Below the pieces are notes generated by a model. The model was not told the origin of the DNA, made no database searches, and worked only from the letters and a program-made list of their open reading frames with translations. Positions 20,025 through 31,088 of a stretch of DNA of 64,000 bases are shown in pieces. The stretch covers positions 32,232,001 through 32,296,000 of the forward strand of contig NC_091667.1 in assembly GCF_042453785.1 (NCBI RefSeq). Direction: 5' to 3'. The DNA is from Malus domestica (lineage: Eukaryota; Streptophyta; Magnoliopsida; Rosales; Rosaceae). Position 1 is the first letter of the stretch. Each line of letters opens with the position of its first letter. The position numbers were made by a program, and so were the translations under genes.

Positions 20025-22849
20025 TCACGGCAGGACAGTGTAAACCTTCACATCGTCCATCTCCGGGCTTCTCACTGAGTACTGAAATGTCCATCCGTGG
20101 CAAGCACCGGCATGCACGCCCTTCTTATTGATGGCAAAAACAGCTCCCACAAAACCAGGGAATTTTCTCGCGATTCGTGATATCGCATCCTTGGCAGCGA
20201 GTTTAGGTTCCATCCCTAATCTCATACTCTCCACAACTTGATAACTGTAATTCAATCATTTAAACTAGATTGTTAGAGACATTAAACAGAAGTTGAACAG
20301 ATTCAGTATGGGAGCAAATTGGGGACTAAATACACAAGGCAGAAACAGAAAACAAAGCCTGCTCAACATATCCACAACGCATTCTTTATATCGCGTGGTT
20401 CTACCTACAAAGATCCATTGAAGTAGTTTTCACATCCAAATAAACCGGAGCTGCAAATATGAAGCATCGGATTGGTGTATTATGTTCAAAACTCGAGCCA
20501 CGGTGCCAGTTTATAACAAGCCTCCAACAGCATGGTTTGCTTAATTATTAAGGCTTTAAGAATATGCAAGTCAGTAGCCAAAAATTCATAATTTCATCAC
20601 CACCCAAAAGGAAAACGTCGAGCATAATAGTTATGGTTTCATTGGAGCAAAACCTAATTTCAAAAACTAAAACTTGTAATTGTTGACTGAAACTGACATC
20701 CTTCATCAATTTTATTATTTGCTCCAAAACAAAAGAACCTAAATAGGACCAGGACCAAAGATGACCAATGACTGAGTAAGAGATGTCTTTTCAATTACCA
20801 TGGGAGGAAACGCATCATGACGTCACCATCTCCGGTTGCACCACAAGCACCAACTTCATCATCAGCATATGCAGAAGATCCAGCAATTGGCCCATCACCC
20901 ACCCTGCAGTTACGAAAGCAATGTCTTTAGTGGACTGGGGAGATAAATTTGCCATTTCATCATTATTTGATTAAGCTAACCCTATATTCTCTAAATTCTC
21001 TATGAGCTATACCAAAAAGACTATAACTTACCTCCCTGGGATCTTAAATGTGGCTCCATTTGTCGAGGTACCAACAGCAATTTTCCCCATCTAGACAAGA
21101 AACCGTAGGTAAATCGGTGAAATCAAAGTATTCACAGAAACTTTACTAAGAATGTTAACCAACATCAATTTTCCCCATCTAGACAAGAAAATGTAGGTAA
21201 ATCGGTGAAATCAAAGTATTCAAAGAAACTTTACTAAGAATGTCAACCTACTTTATCAAAAACTGCCATTGATATGGTGTCGTGGTTGTGACGACCAATG
21301 GGAGATGATCTTGGGTTAATATTAGTGGTTTTGGAACACAGCCCATGAGAAAGGCCTGGAGAGTCCTTTGCATGATAAGGGCCACAACTATTAGCAGGTA
21401 CAACATCTTTCCAAAAATTAGGCTGGCAGTCGTTTTCTTTCCATTTGGTCCACTTCTCAATGGATTCTGATGAATTAAGGTTTGTTGGTCCTGGAAGACC
21501 CATTGAAATTGCAAAGGCTGAGGCTTGCTCTCCGACAAGCATAGTGTGTTCGGTATACTGCATCACTAACCTGGCAGCTTTGATTCCATCCTTTACATAC
21601 CTCATGGCAGCAACAGCTCCAACCTCCATTGTCACCTACGCATGTCCTTAGCAAACAAATAATAGATACTCATTATCAAAGCAAGCAATACAAAATGCTG
21701 CAATAGCAAGAGCAACAATTGAGACAGACAGAGTGCGTGAATACTACTTACCCCATCCATGACCAGAGCATCGATTGTAGTTTCTCCGTTCTCATCTGGA
21801 CTCCCACCAGGGCCAACTGTCCCAACAACATCATATATTATACTTTCTTATAGTAGCTATCAAGCCCATCAACATTCTAATCAACATTCCAAATGAGAAA
21901 TCATAAAATTAATTACATAATTCAGGAGAAAGTTTTAGCATACAAAGAAAGCAAAACTTACTTTCGGTTATGATTACATCATTTGAAAACTCAATTCATA
22001 CATACATTCTAACATGTTTGAGGTTTCCATTCTCAGAAGAAGTGATATTGACGTATGCTACATAATACGACTGCCACCGGTAAGAAGCTATTTCTACTGG
22101 TTTTCCAAGCACACCCAAGAACTAAGATCCTAACAATTAAACCATGGTTGCTGATTCATTAATTAGTTCATAACATGAATTTCGGGCCGAGAAGCAACAA
22201 TTTATTTGCCATCTTAATCTTCTATACCGCGGAATTTCGACTCAAAAAATTGTCTTCCTCCCTCCCCAATGTGTGATTCCAATGCATACAAACACTGACT
22301 ACCCAAAATTCATACAGATAACGCAAACATCAATTCCTAATAACATTTTTTCTTACATGAAGATAAAATCAACTAAATCCAAGAATCCAAAAACTACCTG
22401 TACCATCACATCTGAGCTCCTCGCAAGCCGAGCAACCCTCAACGACGGCATCCACGGCGGAGAACCCATTATCCACAGCCCTCCATGCTGCTCTGACAGC
22501 CTCTACGAACGGCCATGTGCTCACCACCACAGGGTACTGCCCTGAATCCGAAGCTTCGTGGCCTATGACCTGATAACCCATCAATAAAAATACGATCTTT
22601 AATCAAAATAATACCACCCAGTCATGCATGTAATGAAAGAACCAAAGTACCCAACTGTTTGATTCCTCAGAAAATGCAGGGGAAATTTGAATTACATGAA
22701 AAAGATACAAATTTCAGGAACCAATTGGAGGAGATTAAAGAGTGAAAATATAACTAAAATTTATGATCTCGTGTATACTAAATTACCAAGGAAAGCAGCA
22801 AAACTGTAAGGATCAAGATTGGTAGAGAGCTCAGACGGTTGGCAGCCAT
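20025..22849 (-). CDS. Isoaspartyl peptidase / L-asparaginase (Ntn hydrolase), 355 aa, 7 exons
   Basis: Exons: 22787-22849, 22398-22569, 21752-21816, 21252-21635, 21032-21090, 20799-20903 and 20025-20244 (1068 bp, all GT-AG). A signal peptide is visible ([20 protein letters not shown]), then [18 protein letters not shown]. The precursor is expected to cut itself before Thr220 in [12 protein letters not shown], leaving that Thr as the catalytic nucleophile. Family residues GTSTNG and [16 protein letters not shown] follow. Such enzymes hydrolyse isoaspartyl peptides, asparagine or the GlcNAc-Asn linkage; the signal peptide suggests the secretory pathway or vacuole. Length and exon content fit Arabidopsis At5g61540 (ASPG3-type). 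Neighbouring RhoGAP lies upstream on the same strand, as in Arabidopsis. Intron 4 holds an 88-bp duplication of the exon 5 acceptor region. Confidence 0.93.
21078..21247 (-). repeat. 88-bp tandem duplication across the exon 5 acceptor of the asparaginase gene
   Basis: The motif caattttccccatctagac occurs at 21078 and again at about 21166, followed in both by gtaggtaaatcggtgaaatc. The lower-coordinate copy is the true intron 4/exon 5 junction; the other lies inside intron 4 as a decoy acceptor. Confidence 0.85.
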
Positions 22850-22949
22850 GGAAAGGGGCAATGATTGCTGCTCTGGTATCTTTGGAGCTGCTGGGCACGA
22901 GTTTGACTAACAGGTGTTTTAGTTCAAATGCACATTTGGTCACTGTGAC

Positions 22950-23047
22950 TGGGTAAAGTGGATAGTATCACGTTTCACTTTTTAGTGTAAAAATGTGATT
23001 TTTCGTTAAAATAAACAGTACCACGAACTTTTGGTTAAAACTCCCTA
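22950..23047 (-). mobile_element. MITE fragment, TTAACGAAAA family
   Basis: Reads gggtaaagtggatagtatca, then gtgatttttcgttaaaa and gttaaaactccc. This is the reverse of the copy at 56.97-57.11 kb and similar to 8.43-8.59 kb. Only part of the element is present. It is absent from the paralogous segment at 6.5 kb. Confidence 0.6.
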
Positions 23048-23096
23048 CATATAGGGCATAGTAGTTCTTTTAAGAGTGTTCATGTACTCTTCTGCA

Positions 23097-23275
23097 AAGA
23101 AATTTTTCATTGTGACAGGAATACGGATGGTTCACCACGTGTTTTATAGAAGTGATGAGAAACTTTATTTTTTAAGTTATTAACTTTTTAACACACATAT
23201 CACACCATTTGTATAGTGACACGTGATGTACCATTTCGTGTACTGATCACCCTGAAAAATCTCTCCATGTGCAAA
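23097..23275. mobile_element. MITE, GAGAAATTTTTCATTGTRAC family
   Basis: The ends are inverted: gaaatttttcattgtgacag on the left, and gagagatttttcagggtgat when the right end is read on the minus strand. The interior (gatggttcaccacgtg, cacgtgatgtaccat) matches the copies at 28.27 and 28.45 kb. The related segment at about 6590 has the uninterrupted target cgtactcatgtgcaaata, so the insertion is newer than that duplication. Confidence 0.75.
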
Positions 23276-23676
23276 TATGCATTCCAAATACCGATTGGTT
23301 GCGTTTCATATTGTGCAAAAAATTGTAAGGGAAATTAGTCGAGTGTGTTGTGAAATTTTAGTGTGAATGCCACATATGTAATTATATAAGAAAACAATCC
23401 AAATTAGATTTGGTATGAAAAGTACTAGTAACGTTGTGTTGAAACGCGTATATATAGAGGTAGGTTTGTAACCTTATTACAGACAAAAGATAGAAGAGTA
23501 AAAGTAATAATACTAATATCTCTTCCCTCTCTTTACCTGCATCATTTATGAGATACAGTTACAAAAATAAATATTGTGATACATTGCACATATTCCACTC
23601 TAGCAAATGTTACCTCTCTTTCTCTCTCACTTTTTTCTATTTATAAGAGTGAAATTTGTAAACTTCTAGTGCATGC

Positions 23677-24039
23677 TTGTTCAGGAAATTGACCAGGACC
23701 ACTATCGTTCCGAACTTGCTGGACGTGCTCGGGCAGGAAATCTCCCACCTCTTGGACTGGGGGAGAATGCTCAATGTAGGAGAGGGGCCTAAGCACGGCG
23801 GATGCCGTACACTTGAGTGGCAAAGGAAAGCGAGATCATACCAGTTTTTCCAGGCCTGTTCGGACATATGGTTCCTGAGGCGGATCAAGTTGGTGAGCGT
23901 GCGATGGCTTAAAGACCCTTCGACTCCTCGCATTTTCTTCGATGATTTCCCACCCGAGATGCTTGATTATCTCGAACTCTTACAAGCTCGTCGGAGTTAT
24001 GAATTCCTGGGAGTCTTGTGCAACTGTTATTTGGTATGA
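23677..24039 (+). CDS. Uncharacterised ORF-like segment, 120 codons
   Basis: Open from an in-frame start at 23677 to a stop at 24039. It contains NLLDVLGQEISHLLDWGRML and RIFFDDFPPEMLDYLELLQA, which look protein-like (acidic/aromatic helix-rich) but which I do not recognise. A diverged copy at 6.94-7.20 kb keeps the first part of this frame and then decays. It lies upstream of the asparaginase gene, in the opposite orientation. It could be an exon of a lost gene, since the preceding bases include a tract ending tgttcag. Confidence 0.3.
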   Translation: MFRKLTRTTIVPNLLDVLGQEISHLLDWGRMLNVGEGPKHGGCRTLEWQRKARSYQFFQACSDIWFLRRIKLVSVRWLKDPSTPRIFFDDFPPEMLDYLELLQARRSYEFLGVLCNCYLV

Positions 24040-24551
24040 ATTCTGGAAACAACTGATTGTTTGATACACTAGAACCGAAGATTTTAACTTCTTTAATAAA
24101 CATTCTGTTTAATTGTTGAACATCATGAAAATCGATTCTTTATACAATACGCTAATCCAACATAGACCTAGTCTGTACTGCAACCTGAGTCCACCATAAA
24201 CTCAGTGCTAACTGATCTTATTAAGAAATTTACACAATCATGGTGAAGCAGTAACTCAAACCAAACTAAGAAAACAATGCCAAAACCAATCATAACGGTC
24301 CAATTCGGTATTAAATCCAAGCTTTTTCACTGCTGCAAACCAAGCACTCATACTAGCAAGTGTATGTAATGAGACAGTAGCTTCATCTCCCCTTGCAAGT
24401 CCATGGTCTACCATGCTCCAACTTGGAAAAAGGTTTGAACCTTCTTAGGACTGGCAAGGGTCATAACTTCTTGTACTTGTAATCATCGTCTCAGCCAGAT
24501 CTCAGTCTCGAAACATCGTCAGTTGGAGTTGGACTGCCCAAGGAATTCGTA
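24040..24551. other. Spacer downstream of the RhoGAP gene
   Basis: Includes the likely 3' UTR of the RhoGAP gene next to 24551. I see nothing else. Confidence 0.4.
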
Positions 24552-27289
24552 TCATCTCCAGATTGTTTCATTAGCATCTGTGAAAATTGCATTGTGATGT
24601 TCCATGAGGCACTGGACGACCTCAATAGCGCCGAGGTCCATGGGCACACCATCATCCAAGGGGATTGAATCATCTACAGCATCGCCTTCATCTGAATCCA
24701 CAATAAAAGAAAAGTAACACGGAAAAGAAATGAATAACTTCTTTCGAAAAACCAACAATATAACACCTGTTTAGTTCGTATAATTTCTATAAAATAGAAA
24801 TAGGTTGGTAAGGGAGAACCCCTCACCAGAAAGCATGTCCCACGCAGAATAAGTAGGCTCTGGATCCAAGTTCTTCCTGGAAGGACCTTTTGACGGTTGA
24901 TTCCAATATTTCCTGTATAGGTCTGGTGTCCTACCCTTCTGCCAAATTATAACAGGGGCCATCTCCATTGCAAGACTTTGGATGTTCATCTGTGTACAGT
25001 TAACAACTATTTAAACAAGATTATCGAAGATTCTGCTATGAACAACCCACCATGCATACAACAGAGAGAGAGAGAGAGAGAGAGAGAGAAGGGGATGCTT
25101 CCTACCTTGTTAAGAACTGACTTCTGGCTAATGCGGAGCAGTAATGCAGTGACAAATTCTAGGGTTGTGTAGTTGACTGTAGGAAGCCTCCTGAGCATGT
25201 TTCTCATCTCACGTATGCTGGAACGAGCACCTATGATCTCATTATAAAGCTCAAATGTGGTCAGTGGCTCAGGAAGGGTAGCTAGGTAACATTTGACTAA
25301 AGCCGCTACGTCAATTGGACTTACACCCTCTGGTAATGATGCATTTGAATCTGATATTACAACACCAGATTAGTGTCGTTCAAATAGAACTAAGAAAACT
25401 ATGTTCCAAAGAAATAAATAAAAAGAAAACATACACACTTCAGATACCTTGGTTGTACAGTGAAACCAGTTGTTGAATGACTTTTTTATCTCCCTCGTCT
25501 TTAAACAGATATGGTGTATTTAGTCCTAGAAGTCAAAACAATCACGAACAAGTTAATCATATCAAAGTACTATATGTGTAAGTTATCATACATGCACCAG
25601 AAGTGTACAAATTAGAGAAGTATAGACTATAGAGTACCTGATGATATGAGATAATCTGCACATCTGACCAAAATTTGAGGAATGGGCCTACTAGATTGTT
25701 GCCGTTGCACAGTAACTTCAATCGGAACTCCAAAAACTGAAATTAAAAATTCAAGTAACTATCACAGTTCACCATTTAACCCAAGATTAAAAGCAACCAC
25801 TATCCTGATACAGTTTAATCTTGACACACAAACCACCAAATTAGGGAGATGTAGATGATTCAGAATTTCACCATTTTACAAAGAATGCCAACTAATAAAA
25901 ACCTGAGTCCTTTTCTATAAATTCTCCACTACATATTTCACCTTACAGCTACAAATACAAATAAATTTTAGGGGGAACCCCGTGTGACAGAAGATCATGT
26001 GTAATATAATCAGAAGTCAAAGAAACAAAGCTTCCAAGGTTTCCTCAATCCCAACTTTGACCACGAGCATTTTTTTTTTTTTTTGAAATATCGACTACCA
26101 GTATTAACTGCTTCCCACTATCTCACATCCTACAATTAATATTGTATATTTCCTTGTTTGTTGATTCCAGAGAAAAACCAGACATAGGTCATTGAAGAAG
26201 AAGTAGCCGGACAGCCAAACAAGCCACAAAATCAACAATCCCCACTAAAGCCCTTGAAACCAACTGTAGTACAGTATCTCAGTTCCATCAAGTTTAACAC
26301 TGTAAATCTCAAAGAATTTTTTTTTTCCGAATATATTACAATTAATAATGTTGGGATTCAAGAAAATTACCATCAGTGCTTGCAACACCCTGAAAATTGA
26401 AAAAAAAAAAACAAGATAAGACTTTTAAAAATATGTATAACAAAGAAGAAAAGAAAGGTAACAACTGTTTTATAGATACCTTCTGCCATCTTTCAATGTC
26501 ACTCAAAATAGTTTTGCTCTTTTGGGCAGTCTTCTTTGCCACCTGAAAGAAAAACACACCATCTCAAATGTGTCGGTTACGGTCCCAACTTAAAAGTCAT
26601 GCTCACATGCTTAGATTGTCAATGGCATTCACCATCAGGGTTAAAGAAACAGAAAAATGTATAACATTTTCACTCTTAAGTTATTTTCAAGTTCCCCTTG
26701 TGTATTTCCAGCAAGATTTTACTTTTATTTTCATCCTTTTAGACTCTCGTATTTAGTTTCCGTACTTGAGCTGCATCACTAGGCGTGTTTACAAAACACC
26801 CTTAGCAGTGATAAAATGAAGTATTTGAAGAAAGTGACTACTAATATATCCCAGACACAGTTCTAGAAAGTCTACCTCTTCAACTTTTATCTTCCCAACA
26901 GAAACCTTTTCCTTTGTCTCTGATAAGCCCTTCCTAAAAAATGTACCAGTTGTCGCAGCAGCAACTATAAGACGTTCCTGAACAGCATGTCTTGTAGCTG
27001 GTTGCTGAAGAAGCGCCCATCGACTTTTGAACATTGACCCAACTCGTTCTGCCACATCAGCAACATTCACTTTTGCATCTTTAGTGACCTCTTCAACAAA
27101 TGTTCCAGCCGAATGTCCAGCTTCTTTAATCTTCACCCCTGCATTAAAACACAGTTGGCTAGAGTCAAACACAAATGTTTTTCTCATGAAAGGATTAAAC
27201 AAGAAAAAACGGTGCAGTCAAAAGGTACCTGAGGAAGAAAAGAACTCGGTAGTCTTTTCTTTCCACCGGGGTGAGATGTCGGAAGGCAT
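24552..27289 (-). CDS. Rho GTPase-activating protein (At5g61530-type), 376 aa, 9 exons
   Basis: Exons: 27229-27289, 26876-27138, 26480-26542, 26371-26389 (19 bp), 25638-25736, 25448-25525, 25106-25350, 24827-24989 and 24552-24691, totalling 1131 bp in frame. The N-terminal half is helical (AGHSAGTFVEEVTKDAKVNV, KEKVSVGKIKVEEVAKKTAQ). The RhoGAP domain runs from about FGVPIEVTVQRQQSSRPIP to the end, with EGVSPIDVAALVKCYLATLP and LAMEMAPVII typical of the fold. It should accelerate GTP hydrolysis on a ROP/Rho GTPase, but the usual arginine-finger segment reads LFKDEGD, with Lys where active GAPs have Arg. The length equals the Arabidopsis protein as I recall it. A non-coding 5' exon ends at about 28001, with GA-rich leader sequence upstream. 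Confidence 0.93.
25060..25090 (+). repeat. (GA)n microsatellite in RhoGAP intron 7
   Basis: A run of about 15 GA units in the 116-bp intron between exons 7 and 8, 15 bases from the donor. On the sense strand it is a CT tract. Confidence 0.9.
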
Positions 27290-27713
27290 TGTAGCAGTTG
27301 CGGAGACCAGAGTCAAATTATAAAGGCAAAGACCAGTTTAGCCTGTTTTGAAGGGAACAAGATCACTACGGCTTTGCTCTTTCGTTAAGAAAAACTAAGG
27401 TATACATATAAGAAAGAAACCGGCTTTTATTTCACAGGTAGCAGCCTCTTGAATTCATTTACCAACACAAATTCGAAATTCAACTTAAACAATAAATCAT
27501 CAAAGTTTCCCTTCTCCAATCCAATAAATCAACTTAAACAATAAATCTTTCTATGTCCACTGTTTGGTTGGTGAGAAAATGAAAGAAGGTCAAATCCCCT
27601 CCCCCCATCATTCTCAAATACAAAACAATTTCAACTTAGGATTAAAAAATTATAATCCCAACTAAGCCAATCAGCTCCAATAATCAGTTATCTATCGTTG
27701 TAATCAGTCTAAA

Positions 27714-27776
27714 CCAAGCGCAAGAGCGTTCTACGATTCATACCGTCGACCCCACTTAGTAGAATAAGGCTTTGTT
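27714..27776 (+). mobile_element. Very short 5'-truncated RTE LINE 3' end
   Basis: About 63 bp, with cgttctacgattcatacc, gaccccacttag and aataaggctttgttg. These match the last codons and the TTG-repeat tail of the RTE family whose large copy is at 1.2-4.4 kb. It is flanked by a 17-bp target duplication, gttgtaatcagtctaaa (27697) and gttgtaatctgtctaaa (27777), with one mismatch. It lies in the 5' UTR intron of the RhoGAP gene. Confidence 0.75.
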
Positions 27777-28000
27777 GTTGTAATCTGTCTAAAGATTATT
27801 ACTTTTTCATCAAATTTTATCCAATTCTCAAACCCAGTTGGCCAAATCAATATCAATCGCAACTTGATCAAATTTTGAATTACAAATTGAAAAGAAAAAT
27901 AGTACCAATACAGCAACAGTTGAATGCAAATTAGTTTCGAATAATTTAAAAAAAAAACAAAAACCCTAATTTTAATTAGTGAAATTCAAGAAGATATTAC

Positions 28001-28095
28001 CTCTTTGGGGCTTGCTGATCACGGAAGCTGGAAGCGAAGAAGCTGAAACGCGAAAAACAAAATTGAAAAATAGAAAAATCCCTTCTTTTTACAGA

Positions 28096-28127
<32 letters not shown>

Positions 28128-28150
28128 CGTAGGAGAGAGAAAGTCGTCCA
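28001..28150 (-). promoter_or_regulatory. RhoGAP 5' UTR exon and GA-rich leader
   Basis: A non-coding exon ending in AGAG, followed by the donor GTAATATC near 28001 (minus strand). Upstream is a (GA)n run at 28095-28127, common in plant leaders. The transcription start is not defined. Confidence 0.45.
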
Positions 28151-28271
28151 ATTTGGGAATCCAAAATGCGACACCCGTCTGCCATCGGTGGGGCCCAGTA
28201 GGGTTGACGGGCGAATGATATGACGCCACGTAGGCGCTAATTTGTGAATACGCGGACTAGGTATTTCAACT

Positions 28272-28440
28272 GAGAAATTTTTTTATTATAACGGAAACAC
28301 GGATGATACATCACGTATTTTTATGCAGTGATGAAAAGTTTTAATTTTTAAGTTATTAACCTTTTAACACACATAACCCACCACTTATATAGGACACGTG
28401 GTGTACCATCTCGTGTGACGGTTACATTGAAAAATCTCTC
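28272..28440. mobile_element. MITE copy 1 of a back-to-back pair
   Basis: Starts gagaaatttttttattataa and ends gttacattgaaaaatctctc, the inverted form. The flanks are tttcaact on the left (28264-28271) and attcaact on the right (28441-28448), an 8-base target duplication with one mismatch. Same family as 23.10 kb and 28.45 kb. Confidence 0.8.
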
Positions 28441-28449
28441 ATTCAACTA

Positions 28450-28618
28450 GAGAAATTTTTTATTGTAACGGGAACATGGATGGTACACCACTTGTTTTTA
28501 TATAAGTGGTAGATAATTTTATTTTTTAAGTTATTAATGTTTCAACACACATATCCTACCATTTATATAATAACACGTGGTGTACTACCTCGTATGCCGG
28601 TTACATTGAGAAATCTCT
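28450..28618. mobile_element. MITE copy 2 of a back-to-back pair
   Basis: Starts gagaaattttttattgtaac and ends ccggttacattgagaaatctct. It has an exact 8-base target duplication, ttcaacta, at 28442-28449 and 28619-28626. Eight bases would fit hAT or a hAT-like MITE. Confidence 0.8.
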
Positions 28619-28626
28619 TTCAACTA

Positions 28627-29454
28627 ATATAACCGTTGCGTGCGCAGACTGAGATTGGCACTTTGTTTTGGCTTAAAGTTCAAAGTTAAGACTGAGATTT
28701 ACATTAACCTCCTCAGTGGCCCCACCATAATCCTTAATTTTCAACTTTTAAATCAAAATGTCTGTGGCATGCCTATGTTAGGGGGCCCCACTCCCACGTT
28801 GTTATCTTTTCTGTTATTATATGGTCTGCCAATTGCATATTTATCAAAGTCATAATTGAATATTCTAACAACAGAAAAAAAATTGATTATTTTATATTTG
28901 GATGTAGGTGTGACACACGTAACAAATTCTACTACGTCATCTATGTCGTCTGAAAATACTTTTAAACTAAACGAGAACGTTTTTTATGAAGCACTTAAAG
29001 TACTTACTACAAGAAATACATAACTGGTGCATTTAACCCAAAACACTTGAAATGTTTTGAAAGCTAACAATATTTTCTCTAAAGCATTTTCAATTATTTT
29101 AAAACACTTTAAAACAAACTCTTATTGTGTACACTAAAGCATCGAAAAATTATAACGTATTACTAGAGGTGTCAAAAGGGTGACCTAACTAATTTTAAGT
29201 TGATTTACGTGTACTTGGGCTATGTTTAGGCTGTTCCACTTAATAAACAAATTGTGTTTTAACTGACCCACTTGATAAAGCATTAAGCTCAATTCAATAT
29301 GTAGCCCTGACCCATTAAGATTTTTGTCATGTTGGGTCGAATCACTAAATTGGCCGACTTAAGTAACAAACTTTAGATTTTTTAAACTTATAAAAAACAA
29401 AAAAAAAACATAAATATGTATTAGAAAAAATAATCATTTATCATTATAAGTACA
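28627..29454. other. Spacer between RhoGAP and STP genes
   Basis: AT-rich. The stretch 29165-29370 (ggtgtcaaaagggtgacc, gttgggtcgaatcac) looks like a decayed hAT-type terminal region rich in gacccr motifs. No gene seen; the 3' UTR of the STP gene should lie at its right end. Confidence 0.4.
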
Positions 29455-31088
29455 TCAAGGAGCTTCCATCTTGGTGTCCTTGCTAAAATCCCCCACAACC
29501 CTCCTCCAAAACCAATGCTCCTGCCACACTATCTCCATCTTCTCAATCGGCACATTCTTCGTCTCCGGCAAAAACAAGTACACAAACACCGTCATCACCA
29601 CCCCCCAACCCCCGAAAAAGAAGAAAATCCCGGCCTTGAAGTGGCAGAGCATGGCTAGAAAAGTTTGAGCAACAATGAAAGTGAACAAAAAGTTCACCAC
29701 CACATTGATACTTTGTCCCGCCGATCGAATTTCCAATGGGAAAATCTCACTCGGAACCAACCATCCGAGAGGCCCCCACGACCACCCGAATCCTGCTACG
29801 TAAATGCATATCAAAACCAGCACCAAATAGGCATACCCTTTGCTCACTCCGCCGTGATCACCAAGCTGAGCTACCATTACACCTCCCACCATAATTTGTG
29901 ACACCAACATTTGAATCCCCCCAGCTAAAAACAATGCTCTTCGCCCGAATTTGTCTACGATAAGCATGGATATGAACGTTGAGATTGTACCAACCACGCC
30001 AGTCATGACGGAGGACAAGAGCGAAGCGCTTTCTCCCAACCCAATTGTTCGAAAAAGTATTGGGGCATAAAAGGCTATGACATTGATCCCTGTCACTTGC
30101 TGAAAAAATGGTATGGCTATTGCCATCACAAGCTGAGGCCTATACTTTCTCTCCAGGATTTTCTTGAAAGGGTGTTTCATGTTTTTCGATATGTTGTTTG
30201 CTTTGATCAGATCATCGAGTTCCACTTGGACATCATCGACCCCTCTGATACGTTGCAGCATTAGCTTGGCTGTTTGGTGGTCCGCGCTGCGCTGGATTAG
30301 GCTGTTGGGTGTTTCCGGAAGGAAAAATGCGCCGAGTGTTAGCACTGAGGCAGGGACTGCGGCCAAGGCTAGGGAGATTCGCCACCCCCAACCGCCTTTG
30401 ATCTTCTCAGTGCCGTAGTTGATGAGGTTAGCTGATAATGCGCCAATGCCGACGCTAAATTGGAAGCCATTGTTAATTGCTCCTCTTTATTTTGGTGGTG
30501 CCATTTCCGAAAGGTACAAAGGAACAGCCTGCACAACACAAACACATAGATTACGCAACAAGTAACACGGAAAATGAAAAAAAATCGAAAAGGGTATATG
30601 CTTAGATGATTAATGTTAGGGACAAAATTTACTACCTGATTTCCAAAACCAACACCAACTCCAAGCAACACACGGCCGAGGATGAGCATGTAGATGTTCA
30701 TAGCTGCACCGTTTAGAGCTGAGCCGGCAAGGAACGCAGCTCCACCGGCAAGGATTGAAGGCTTGCGGCCGTAGGCTCTCGTGACCAAACTGGCAAAAAG
30801 GGAAGCTACAAGACCAGCTATGTAGAGTGAGGATGTGAAGGAGGTCAACAATTCGCTGTCGAATTTACAGTAGTTGCTGATTTTGGTGTCCGATTTCATC
30901 TTCGTGTTTACCTCAGGGAAGAACTTTTTCAGAAACGGCTCCATTGATGTCACGCCGCCTGAAATTCCAATGTCGTAGCCGAAAATAACACCTCCTGTGG
31001 CTGCCATCATGCAAGATAGGATGACGAAGGGCGTCATCCTGCCGTTGTATTGGCCGGCTTCGCCTGCTATTGCTAACCCAACTGCCAT
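29455..31088 (-). pseudogene. STP monosaccharide/H+ symporter gene with one premature stop, 2 exons
   Basis: Exons 30636-31088 and 29455-30528 (1527 bp, 508 residues plus stop, the normal STP length), with the intron after GFGNQ, as usual in STP genes. Twelve-helix MFS features are intact: [82 protein letters not shown] and LPETKNVPIEKM. Such proteins import hexoses with protons across the plasma membrane. At 30487-30489 the frame has TAA where the family has Tyr ([14 protein letters not shown]), residue 165, after helix 4. Nothing else is damaged, so this is either a fresh null allele or a sequence error. Position beside the RhoGAP gene matches Arabidopsis STP3 (At5g61520). An in-frame ATG at 31106 would add six residues. 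Confidence 0.85.
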
